Positions 35,367-43,468 of a stretch of 64,000 nucleotides of DNA are shown one piece after another (positions within the stretch are counted from its first letter, which is position 1; every line of letters begins with the position of its first letter). Source of the DNA: Paenibacillus gyeongsangnamensis (GTDB taxonomy: Bacteria; Bacillota; Bacilli; Paenibacillales; NBRC-103111); contig NZ_JAQAGZ010000001.1 of the NCBI RefSeq assembly GCF_027533625.1, forward strand, positions 1-64,000, in the 5' to 3' direction. The notes beneath the pieces are model-generated. The model saw nothing but the letters and a program-made list of their open reading frames with translations. It made no database searches and was not told the origin of the DNA. Both the position numbers and the translations under genes were made by a program.

Positions 35367-36419
35367 ATGGGGTACAAATTCAGTAAATTCAATGAAGCGG
35401 TTCTGCTACCTGAGATTATTCTGGAGCATGAGGCTTCTGTATTTCTTGAAATAGAAAGGTGGACAGTCATCCGCCGCGAGATCTTGACTAAATTATGTTT
35501 AACCTTAGGGAATTTTCCTCCATCGGTTCCTGCGAGTTTCGAAGTCTTGGGGGAAGATTTGATCGAAGGAAGAATTGTCCAGAAGAAAATTTGCTACGCG
35601 TCAAATGATGGTGATAAAGTTCCAGCATACTTGCTGTATGCTCAAGATGCGGTGCAGGGCTCTGCCACGATCCCGTCTGTTCTGGCTCTTCATCAAACCG
35701 TAACCCAGGGTAAAGATGAAGTCGTCGGAATTTCCGGTAATTCGGATTTAATGTATGGACTGGAATTAGCTCGGCGAGGCTATGCCGTGCTTGCTCCGGA
35801 TGTGCTCTCCGCAGGTGAAAGGATATTTGGCGGAAAAAAACCTTACCAAACCGCCCCATTTGAAGATCGGTATCCAGAATGGTCCATGATCGGAAAGATG
35901 ATTTACGATCACCAACAGGGATTGGACACTCTGTCCTTATTCGATTTTGTCGATATGAATCGCATTGGCGTGATCGGTCATTCTCTTGGGGGAACTAACG
36001 CTTTTTTCTTGGCCGCCTTTGACAATCGAATCAAAGCGGTTGTAAGTAGCTGTGGTTTTGGATCGTTTGCCGGAGACCCCACTCCAGAACGGTGGGGACT
36101 TCGTAGAGAATGGTTCACCTATATTCCGAAATTGAATGAATTTCTTAGTAAAGGCGAGGCGCCATTTGAATTTAATGAAGTGGCGGCAGCCATTGCTCCA
36201 AGAGCCTATTTTAATTGGTCTACTCAAAATGATAAATTTTTTCCTCATTGGGAAGCTATCGGTAAATCTATGCTTACAATTAAACGAGTTTATGATGGTT
36301 TAGAAGTACCGCAGAAATTTTCTTCCCTTATCGGTGAAGGCGAGCACAGTTTTCCTGCTCCGATTAGAAAGATGGCTTATCAATGGTTGGATCGCCAACT
36401 GAACGACAATCATGATTGA
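35367..36419 (+). CDS. Alpha/beta hydrolase (dienelactone-hydrolase/acetyl-esterase type)
   Basis: A 350-residue cytoplasmic esterase-like enzyme. The triad is visible: nucleophile Ser in GHSLGG (~ residue 205), Asp in STQNDKFFPHW (~295), and His in EGEHSFPAP (~330). The lid and core strands PSVLALHQT, YAVLAPDVLSAGER match large sugar-deacylating esterases of the family found in polysaccharide loci. Start ATG 35367 is 8 nt behind AAAGGGG. It is the last gene of the catabolic block; the 250 bp before it hold nothing convincing. Confidence 0.85.
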   Translation: MGYKFSKFNEAVLLPEIILEHEASVFLEIERWTVIRREILTKLCLTLGNFPPSVPASFEVLGEDLIEGRIVQKKICYASNDGDKVPAYLLYAQDAVQGSATIPSVLALHQTVTQGKDEVVGISGNSDLMYGLELARRGYAVLAPDVLSAGERIFGGKKPYQTAPFEDRYPEWSMIGKMIYDHQQGLDTLSLFDFVDMNRIGVIGHSLGGTNAFFLAAFDNRIKAVVSSCGFGSFAGDPTPERWGLRREWFTYIPKLNEFLSKGEAPFEFNEVAAAIAPRAYFNWSTQNDKFFPHWEAIGKSMLTIKRVYDGLEVPQKFSSLIGEGEHSFPAPIRKMAYQWLDRQLNDNHD

Positions 36420-36875
36420 GGAGACAGGACAAAATTGTTAGCGTCTACAAAACGGTCAACGATCGATCCTTGAAAGCGACCATGAATTGAGAATCGCACA
36501 AGCTGCAAGCCACACATGCCTAGAGATATCCCAATTTAAGCGAAATAATTATGACAGGATCAGGAGCCGCGGCGACCTGCTCCTGATCGGGTGATGACTG
36601 GGACATGTTGGATACGTGAACCTTCAATTTTTTTGGTCCCTAAAAGTAGACTGAGCAATAGTACATTTACGATAGTTCAACTAACCGCCTTATAATAGGC
36701 GGTTTTTCTTTTGTTTAAAAATAAGGCTATGTTATTTCATAATGTTGATATTTGATGGTTAAGTTCATTCATTTTATAATAAGAAATGGTTCAGATACTT
36801 AGACAGCAAGGAATATAAGAACACTGTGTCAAATAAGAAAAAATATGTTAGTCACTTCTTGCCTGGAGGAAAACA
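36420..36875. other. 456-bp intergenic region with two hairpins
   Basis: It contains GATCAGGAGC/GCTCCTGATC (36558-36588), a 10-bp stem without T-run, and a proper terminator at 36683-36708. The AT-rich remainder includes the SRPBCC gene's ribosome binding site (GGAGG at 36864). No gene seen. Confidence 0.5.
36683..36708 (+). terminator. Rho-independent terminator
   Basis: AACCGCCT pairs with AGGCGGTT around TATAAT, followed by TTTC. A near twin (AACCGCC/GGCGGTT) lies at 40936-40962 after the interrupted SRPBCC gene, so the two terminators bracket that gene. Confidence 0.75.
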
Positions 36876-37252
36876 ATGAATAGCTATGAATGCTATGTGG
36901 ATTTCACTGCGCCTTTGAGCAAGGTGTACGAGGCTTTGACCACCACTGAGGGCTTACGTGGATGGTGGACAAGTGACTGTGATGTGAGTACGCAAGTGGG
37001 GCAAGTGTCCACGTCTAGATTTGGCGAGACGTTCAATCAGATGAGGATTGAAGCTCTGGAGCCAAACAATCTAGTGCATTGGTATTGTATCGGTCAATAT
37101 CATCATGCTGATGAGTTGACTATTAAAGATGAGTGGAAGGGCACTAATGTGATATTTACGTTATCAAAGAACGATATCGGAGGTGCAGTTAGACTGAATA
37201 GTAGACACAGATTATACTAGATTCAATAACTTGAGTGAGGGAGCCTGTGTCT

Positions 37253-37537
37253 ATGAAAAAGGTCGAACACGATGAGACGTACAAGAAGCAGACGGTGCAA
37301 TATATCAAGGAGAGTGGGAAGTCAGTAGCCGAGATCGGTCGTGAATTAAAGATTAACGCCAATACCTTGTATGGCTGGATAAAAAAGTATGGCAGAGAGC
37401 CGGAGATCGCTGCAGTACAAGCTTTTAAATCCGAAGATCATCGACTTAAAGAATTACAAAAGCAGATTCGTGATCTCCAGGAGGAGAACGAGATTTTAAA
37501 AAAGGCGATGCACTTCTTCGCGAAAGACCGTCGGTAA
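37253..37537 (+). CDS. IS150-like transposase OrfA
   Basis: OrfA encodes a helix-turn-helix protein (VAEIGRELKINANTLYGWIK) with a C-terminal leucine zipper (LKELQKQIRDLQEENEILKK) used for multimerisation. ATG 37253 is the likely start; a frame opening 18 nt earlier exists. The slippery heptamer A-AAA-AAG (37498-37504, read TTA AAA AAG) near its end allows -1 frameshifting into orfB to make OrfAB, as known for IS3 elements. Confidence 0.85.
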   Translation: MKKVEHDETYKKQTVQYIKESGKSVAEIGRELKINANTLYGWIKKYGREPEIAAVQAFKSEDHRLKELQKQIRDLQEENEILKKAMHFFAKDRR

Positions 37538-38592
37538 GATATACGTTCATCCATGAACACCGCTCCGAGTATCGACTGGAGAAGATGTGCAATATCTTGG
37601 AAGTTTCTCGTAGCGGCTATTACAAGTGGTTAGGGCGCCCTGAGAGTGAACGCAAACGTCAGCACAAGGAATGGACGGAGCAGGTCAAAGAAGTGTATGA
37701 CAAATCCAGACAGCTCTACGGAAGTCCCAAAGTGACCCAACAATTGAATAAGAATGGCGTATCGATCTCCGAGCGAACCGTCACTCGTATTATGAAAGAG
37801 AATGGGATCCGATCGAGAACGGTAAAGAAATACAAAGCAACAACCAACTCCAAACACTCCCTACCGGTTCAAGAGAACGTGCTGAATCGGGAGTTTACTG
37901 CAAGTAAGCCAAACGAAAAGTGGGTAACGGACATTACCTACGGTACGCCCAGCTAACTGAGTTCCTGCAACGGAACGCAGTTACTTGAGCATGATTGGAA
38001 TGCATGCCGAATTTTTTTTTACAGGCATGCCCTTCTTCTGCTGTGAGAAGAAGTGAGCCGAAGCGGCGGTGACTTACCGACACTGGTAAGGTGACGTAGT
38101 CCGCAGGAAACGGGGCTTGAGGCGAAGCGGTTACGCCAAGATGAGTTTCTAGGCTGAGCATGGGACGGTTGAGGAACACGAACCTATTAAACCGCATCTG
38201 AGGGTTGAAATGTCACCCCTGCCTACACCGCTTAACAGGCAGGTCGCGGACTGACCTCCGTTAGTCGTATTGACGGCGATCACGAATGCTAGTCAAATAT
38301 GTACGTTGACCAGCAAGGATTCAAGGAGAGTGCACAGCTAGATCTTGATGTCCGCGGCGACTTGCAGAAAGCAAGGATAAAGACTGCGATAGGCAACCTC
38401 GCCCATGTGCGGAGTCCAACATGTGAACTGGGGAAGGTTTGCACAGATGTTAAGGGAGTGTGCCCCCGATGATGTGCAAGCTGACGGAGCCTCCGTAGTA
38501 GTCTGAGACCGGGAAAGCCGGTTACATGGCGAAGGGAGGCAGTTTAAGTGGTTTGCTTGGCTCATTAACTGACCCTAGTGAGGTGAAGACCT

Positions 38593-40156
38593 TTGATAAT
38601 CAGCGAAATGCAAAGCAAACTGGCGACATGGTCAATAGAAAATAAAGAACGCAAGTTTGACAGACTCTTAAGACTTGTTGCTGGCAGGTCTTGGCTTAGC
38701 GAAGCGGCTAGAATCACGCTGGCTTCCAGCGGATCCCGAACACCAGGCGTGGATGGTATCGATAAACGCAAAATGGAAGAACGACTCGATCTTGAACTGG
38801 AGATCATTCGCCACGAATTGCTGACTGGCTCGTACAGTCCGCTACCCGCCCGCCGCGTGTATATCCCCAAAGCGAATGGCAAGCTTAGACCGTTAGGTAT
38901 TCCTTGCCTACGAGACCGAATTGTGCAAAGGGCCATGTTGATGGCAATGGAACCCATATGGGAGAGCGATTTTCATCCAGTTTCCTATGGATTCAGACCG
39001 GCGCGTAGCGTCCACCATGCGATACGAACCGTCAAAATGCAACTACAAGACGGTAATGAACAACATGCGGCGACCGCCGGCCGTTGGGTAATCGAAGGAG
39101 ATTTGGCGAGTTACTTCGATACCGTACACCATCGTCTGCTTATGAAGGCTATCCGTAAACGCATTGCCGACCAACGATTTCTTGCCCTGCTCTGGAAGAT
39201 GATTAAGGCAGGCTGCATTGATCGCGGCCTATTCCGTGCTGCAAGTGAAGGTGTTCCGCAAGGCGGGGTCATCTCCCCACTGCTGTCCAATATTATGTTA
39301 CACGAATTCGATCAATGGATGGAAGCGAAATATTTGAACAAGAAAGTACGGAAAGACCGTTGGGCATGGAACTTCGGCATTCTTAAAGAACGTCCGATTG
39401 CCATACGAGAATCTCGGCAATGGAAACCTGCGATATCTTACTGTCGTTACGCGGATGACTTCGTTGTGGTAGTTAAAGGAACCAAAGCGCATGCGGAAGA
39501 AGTGCGTGAAGCATGTCGGGAGTTTCTTGAAGACCAACTGAAACTCACGCTAAATATGGAAAAGACGCATATTACGCATGTTAATGACGGCTTTGTATTC
39601 CTCGGCCATCGCATTATTCGCAAACGGGGGTCACGTGGTCGTATGCGGCCTGTGACGACGATTCCGTGGGAGAAGTACCGCCGCTTTTCCGAGAAATTAG
39701 TCAAGCAACTGTCAGGAAACTACGGCGTGAATGTAATGGATCTGGTCGAAAGCCTAAACCGACAAATTGCGGGTTGGGCAAACTTCTACCAATATACCGA
39801 CCATACGGCGACTATATTCAGAACCGGGCTGATATTCGAATACCACCAAGATTGATCGTACAATTTTCTGGAAGCTCGGATACTGGCTGGCTCGAAAGTA
39901 CAAACGTGGCTTCAGATCGCTGATGCGAGATCATGTCCGATCACCCGAGAAGGGCAAAGCCAAGATTTGGGTTCTGCAGGGCCAGAACAGTCGCGGCTTT
40001 TATGGAGAACTGGCGCTAAGAAGGCTTATAACCAGCCGAAAAGCATGGTTCACGTGGAGAAATCCGGCCGAAAATCCGTACATCCTGCGAGTAGAGAAAA
40101 GCCGTACATTGGAATCACGCTATGAAGATGTCGCCTTTGCTTTGAGCAACGCTTAA
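38593..40156 (+). pseudogene. Group II intron reverse transcriptase/maturase, frameshifted
   Basis: The RT domain is complete: RVYIPKANGKLRPLGIPCLR (RT1-2), EGDLASYFDTVHH, GVPQGGVISPLLSNIMLHEF, and the catalytic YADD in YCRYADDFVVVVKG, followed by the thumb/X region (DLVESLNRQIAGWANFYQYT). At about 39826-39848 the frame shifts by one; the rest continues as FWKLGYWLARKYKRGFRSL, MRDHVRSPEKGKAKIWV and ends at 40156. No HNH endonuclease motif (CxxC..H) is seen at the C-terminus. Start either TTG 38593 or ATG 38608. Sequence error or true mutation; the intron could be immobile now. Confidence 0.88.
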
Positions 40157-40161
40157 ATGGA

Positions 40162-40195
40162 GAGCCGGATGCGCTGAGAGGTGCAAGTCCGGTTC
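40162..40195 (+). ncRNA. Group II intron domain V
   Basis: GAGCCGGATGCGCTGAGAGG and the following CAAGTCCGGTTC form the conserved 34-nt catalytic hairpin (GAGCCGGAT pairing with GTCCGGTTC, the AGC-equivalent catalytic base near the 5' strand, GNRA-like tip). Domain VI follows at once. Confidence 0.9.
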
Positions 40196-40935
40196 GGGAA
40201 GGAGAGGCAGGGAAATAGCTCGACTACGCCCTGACTCTTACTTCACTTTCGACGAATGAAGGCTGGCTCTATTTGGCGAGCGTAATGGACCTATACTCAC
40301 GTAAAATCGTGGGCTGGCACATGAGTGAGCGGATGACGAAAGAGCTTGTTCTACAGGCTTTAAAGCAGGCATACGGACGACAGCATCCAGAACAGGGGTT
40401 GATACATCACTCGGACCGCGGTAGCCAATACGCCTCCTTAGATTATCAAAAGCAGCTCCAAATTTACGAGATGATTGGCAGCATGAGCCGTAAAGGGAAC
40501 TGCTACGATAACGCCTGTATTGAGTCGTTTCACAGTGTCCTGAAGAAGGAACTGATTTACCTTAATAAGTATGAGACGCGAGAAGAAGCGAAGAAGAGCA
40601 TCTTTGAGTACATCGAGGTGTTCTATAATAATCAGCGCATCCATTCTTCTATTGATTACAATACGCCATCTGATTACGAACGTACGTACCTGATTCAGGC
40701 GGCTTAATATATAAATCTGTGTCTACTATCTTGACAGAAGTCCAGAGGTACCTATCTCGTATTTAGACATCAAGGCTTAACCCCAGTTCTTGAGTGTTAC
40801 GAAATATGCAATAAAGGTTGGACCCATTTTATCAAAGTTAGTTTAAAGGGATATGTAGAAACAGGGGTGGGACAGCCGTTTATGGAACAGCAATAACAAT
40901 ATTTCGTGAATTAAAGTAACATAAACGATTTAATT

Positions 40936-40962
40936 AACCGCCTTTTCATTGGGCGGTTTTTT
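40936..40962 (+). terminator. Terminator after the SRPBCC gene
   Basis: AACCGCC pairs with GGCGGTT around TTTTCATTG and runs into TTTTTC, 40 bp past the SRPBCC stop at 40896. Confidence 0.75.
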
Positions 40963-41252
40963 CTTTGATCGAAAATCAACAATTAGATATAACACAGTCA
41001 AAAATAAAAAGAAATATCAATTCCAAACAAATCATTTTGTGAAATATTTTTTCTCAATTTAAGCCACTTTTCCCGGTTTAAACCCGTAAATTTAGAGTCT
41101 CATACCCTTATCCTCGCCAATGCATAGTTTTTCATTGATTTACGTCAGTGCCGCCCTTGACACGGAGCCTCTGCGGGCATGATTTCTCGCGATAGGGCGA
41201 TGCGGGTCATGAAGCATCGCGAGGCTTGCAGCCTATCATGCCCACCCCTCCC
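40963..41252. other. Intergenic region with a complex hairpin
   Basis: No gene. The stretch 41175-41243 folds with an outer stem GGGCATGAT/ATCATGCCC and an inner stem CTCGCGAT/ATCGCGAG. It ends 9 bp before the terminal sequence of the IS3 element at 41253. Confidence 0.55.
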
Positions 41253-41274
41253 TGTAAAGGGCTTTACCCATCCA

Positions 41275-42153
41275 CTATACCTTGATTACAAATGGCTTGA
41301 CGGCTTGCAGACGTATAGCTTGAAGAAATTCCGATGGAGATAGATCATACAAGCTGCCATGAATCCGCCGCTGGTTGTAAAACAGCAGATAGTCGGAAAC
41401 AATACGGTAAGCATCCTGGTAACTGTCGAACTCATGTCTGGATAGACAGTCTTGCTCCAAGATGGCGTGAAACGCTTCAATGTGTGCATTTTTATTTGGT
41501 GTTTTCGGTGGAATCCGCTCGTGCTCCACTTTCAGGTTCAGGCACGCTTCTTCAAAGGCATGGCTGATGAATTGTGGGCCGTTATCTGTGCGAATCACCG
41601 GCCGTTGTTCTTTTTCAAAGAGCTGTCGTTTCCACAGCGCCCGCTGCAGAATCTGCGCGGCATGCTTGCCTTCGCAAGAGAGACCCATATGGTAATCGAT
41701 GATGGAACGATCATATACATCTATGATGCTGAGTAAGAAAAAGAAACGCTGCTCTACTGCAATATAGCCGTACTTTACGTCCATTTCCCAAAGCTGATTC
41801 GAGGCACGGATTTCCCTGTTGTTCGCCAGTTTTCTCGGGTAATGGATTCGCTTCCGACGCTGGGGCTGCAGGATATCGAGTTCCTGGCATAGTCGGTATA
41901 CTTTTTTCTTGTTGATAACGAGTCCATATTGCCGTTTCAGGCATAAGGTTAACTTGCGGTAGCCGTAAATCGACTCGTCTCCCGTAATGAGCTCCATCAG
42001 CCATTCCTTGATCTGCTCATCGCTAACCGGTTGCTGCTTCTGATCCAAGGAAAACCCGGGGATCGGGCGTCCGCCGTTATACACGCGTTGTGACTTGAGG
42101 TGCTTTTTTCGATAGTAATAGGTCTGCTCGCTGACGCCGACGATTCGCAGCAC
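41275..42153 (-). CDS. IS3-family transposase OrfB (DDE integrase)
   Basis: A 292-residue catalytic subunit; in the OrfAB fusion it begins further upstream (the frame stays open to the slippery site at ~42230, reading EIADTWIARGYAAAVVLRIV). It has the HTH_21 part (GVSEQTYYYRKK), then the integrase core with D (WEMDVKYGYI), D (IRTDNGPQF) and E (NAHIEAFHAILEQD) plus the terminal YNQRRIHGSL. The position between KYG and YIA corresponds exactly to where the intron sits in copy 1. Confidence 0.9.
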   Translation of the reverse strand: MLRIVGVSEQTYYYRKKHLKSQRVYNGGRPIPGFSLDQKQQPVSDEQIKEWLMELITGDESIYGYRKLTLCLKRQYGLVINKKKVYRLCQELDILQPQRRKRIHYPRKLANNREIRASNQLWEMDVKYGYIAVEQRFFFLLSIIDVYDRSIIDYHMGLSCEGKHAAQILQRALWKRQLFEKEQRPVIRTDNGPQFISHAFEEACLNLKVEHERIPPKTPNKNAHIEAFHAILEQDCLSRHEFDSYQDAYRIVSDYLLFYNQRRIHGSLYDLSPSEFLQAIRLQAVKPFVIKV

Positions 42154-42197
42154 TACGGCAGCTGCATATCCCCGCGCAATCCATGTGTCGGCAATCT

Positions 42198-42524
42198 CTA
42201 TTTTGTCCGATAGGCGGGGTTCGCCTTTTTTACAAGGTCACGCAGGATCGCTATCTCCAGATCCTTCTCACCAAGAAGCTTTTTCAACTTGTCGTTCTCA
42301 TGTTCCAACTCTTGAAATTCCTTGGGTGATGGCGTATAAGCCGTTATTTTTTTGGCTTCCGGAGCGGTCTTTTTCCAATCTGTTTGTTTGGATTGACGAA
42401 TCCATCGGGATAACATCTTGCCGTCAATTCCATGACGTCTTGCGACTTGACTGGCATTTCCGGCTTCAAGTGCTTCTTGGATGAGCTGTTGTTTGAATTC
42501 CATGCTGTAACTCTTTCGCTGCAT
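42198..42524 (-). CDS. IS3-family transposase OrfA
   Basis: A 108-residue helix-turn-helix protein (MEFKQQLIQEALEAGNASQV, ARRHGIDGKMLSRWIRQSK) with a leucine-zipper-like coiled coil (ENDKLKKLLGEKDLEIAIL). AGGGATGA lies upstream. The A6G run on the minus strand at about 42225-42231 (GTA AAA AAG) is the -1 frameshift site to orfB. Confidence 0.88.
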   Translation of the reverse strand: MQRKSYSMEFKQQLIQEALEAGNASQVARRHGIDGKMLSRWIRQSKQTDWKKTAPEAKKITAYTPSPKEFQELEHENDKLKKLLGEKDLEIAILRDLVKKANPAYRTK

Positions 42525-42631
42525 CGTTCATCCCTCCACTAGTGTTATTTACATTGTAGTGGATAAGGTGAAAGGACTCAAAGGTAAATTCGGGGCTTTA
42601 GAGTTCCCTTTAAACCAAATGATTGCGTATT

Positions 42632-42745
42632 CCGGTAATGTTTGGACACTCATTCCGAAAAGATTTGGACACCTATTCCGGTAATATGTAGACAGTCATT
42701 CCGAAAAGTATTGGACACTCAATCCGGAAATGTTTGGACAGTTTT
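42632..42745. repeat. IS21-type terminal repeats
   Basis: Five related units with ~25-bp period (TTTGGACACTCATTCCG, ATTTGGACACCTATTCCGG, TGTAGACAGTCATTCCG, ATTGGACACTCAATCCGG, GTTTGGACAG) precede the istA remnant. Multiple internal end repeats are a hallmark of IS21-family termini, where they bind the transposase. Confidence 0.75.
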
Positions 42746-42754
42746 TCTTTCCAG

Positions 42755-43366
42755 TTTCCCCTCTCAAGATGGCATCCACTTTTAGCAAAGGTGCTGTTTC
42801 CAAAAGCAACGGGAAGACCGAAGAAGCGTACAGAACCCGACTGGAATCACTTGTATCAGGAGTCCAAGAGAAAAGGGGTCACCCTGCAGCTTCTCTGGCT
42901 CGAGTACAAGAACCAAAACCCGGAGGGCTATCAGTACAGTCAGTTTTGCGAGCGGTTTAACCAGTGGAGGAAGACGCAACAGCTCACACTTCGGCAAGAA
43001 CACAAGGCCGGCGAAAAGCTATTCATCGACTACGCAGGTCCCACAATCCCCGTAATCGATGTTGAAACCGGTGAAATTAAAGAAGCTCAGTTGTTCGTTG
43101 CCACTCTTGGAGCCAGCAACTACACCTATGTAGAGGCCCAGTGGGGACAAGATCTCCAATCCTTCATCAACGGCCACGTACGAGCATTTCAGTTCTTTGG
43201 CGCTGTCCCTGAGCTTCTCGTACCGGATAATCTGAAAGCCGCCGTAAAGCAAGCCGACCGTTATGAACCTGGGATCACTCGCACGTATTACGAGCTCGCG
43301 TCCCACTATGGTTGCGCTATCCTGCCTGCAAGGCCACGCAAACCAAAGGATTATACCGAAGATTTA
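42755..43366 (+). pseudogene. IS21-family istA remnant
   Basis: The frame shows the middle of IstA: VTLQLLWLEYKNQNPEGYQY, SQFCERFNQWRK, then the integrase core (EKLFIDYAGPTIPVIDVETG with the first D, QFFGAVPELLVPDNLKAAV with the second D). The N-terminal helix-turn-helix is replaced by a short unrelated stretch and the frame is cut after ILPARPRKPKD, before the catalytic glutamate. No istB follows. The cut coincides with the start of the recombinase element at about 43370. Confidence 0.85.
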
Positions 43367-43369
43367 GTT

Positions 43370-43458
43370 ATCCCGAAGTATTCTTGCAAGGCCATTTAAA
43401 AAGCTGCCTTTTATCGTAAAAGGCAGCACTCGTTGGTAAAATAATTCGGGATAATCAT
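43370..43458. repeat. Putative RIT element end: inverted repeat enclosing a hairpin
   Basis: TTATCCCGAA (43370 region) and TTCGGGATAA (43446 region) are inverted copies; between them GCTGCCTTTTA pairs with TAAAAGGCAGC. It lies directly past the 3' end of the recombinase trio and abuts the cut istA, so it probably marks the element's right boundary. Confidence 0.5.
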
Positions 43459-43468
43459 TCCGCTCGTT

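Larger units (their letters stand above)
37943..40241 (+). mobile_element. Group II intron, full length
   Basis: The 5' boundary GTACGCCC is fixed by comparison with the second copy at 1-284, where the flanking gene is different but the target bases TACG are the same. The 3' end is defined by a 34-nt domain V (40162-40195) and a domain VI with a candidate branch-point A (about 40234) 7-8 nt before the AC at 40240-40241; uncertainty is a few bases. The 5' ~650 nt form domains I-IV of the ribozyme; the reverse transcriptase ORF lies in domain IV. Confidence 0.9.
37502..40707 (+). pseudogene. IS150-like transposase OrfB, split by the intron
   Basis: The 5' part (37502-37942) encodes the HTH_21 region (HEHRSEYRLEKMCNILEVSR, GYYKWL) to the first catalytic aspartate (KWVTDITY). 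The 3' part (40242-40707, readable from TTG 40273) begins LASVMDLYSRKIVGWHMSER and carries the second aspartate (HHSDRGSQY) and the glutamate (NACIESFHSVLKKE) of the DDE triad. The exon junction lies at TACG. With an AC 3' intron end at 40241 the ligated exons would be 2 nt out of frame; two nucleotides further the frame is restored, so either the 3' end is at about 40243 or splicing does not rescue the gene. Confidence 0.85.
37184..40744 (+). mobile_element. IS150-like IS3-family element carrying a group II intron
   Basis: The element begins TGCAGTTAGACTGAATAGTA and ends with the reverse complement of TGGACTTCTGTCAAGATAGT; both ends continue with the shared block AGTAGACACAGAT, and they start TG and end CA as in IS3 elements. 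It is flanked by a 4-bp duplication GAGG (37180-37183 and 40745-40748). Without the ~2.3-kb intron it would measure ~1.26 kb, the normal size. It has two overlapping ORFs joined by a -1 frameshift signal. Confidence 0.9.
36876..40896 (+). pseudogene. SRPBCC (AHSA1-like) gene split by an IS150-like element
   Basis: The 5' part is 36876-37183 and the 3' part 40749-40896. Joining them at the GAGG duplication restores one frame of 151 residues with no lesion: SYECYVDFTAPLSKVYEALT, GLRGWWTSDCDV, then GGTYLVFRHQGLTPVLECYE, WTHFIKVSLKGYVETG. The WW tryptophans and the QGL/C..GW..F/Y..SL motif are those of the AHSA1/activator-of-Hsp90-like SRPBCC family, which binds small hydrophobic ligands. The gene was intact before the insertion, so the event is recent. 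Confidence 0.92.
41253..42602 (-). mobile_element. Intact IS3-family element
   Basis: The left terminal sequence TGTAAAGGGCTTTACCCATC and the right one (reverse complement, inner part TTTCACCTTATCCACTACA) are imperfect inverted repeats. Comparison with copy 1 at 285-1029 shows conservation out to about 42602, so the right end is placed there; an alternative TG..CA end is at 42580. No target duplication is evident. It holds orfA and orfB with a complete DDE triad, so it can be the active relative of copy 1. Confidence 0.8.

Noticed and set aside
35144..35386. Open frame before the second esterase
   Set aside because: No ribosome binding site, irregular composition, overlaps the true gene start.
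42632..42745. Tandem repeat array read as CRISPR or minisatellite
   Set aside because: The ~25-bp units lead straight into istA and fit IS21 end repeats.
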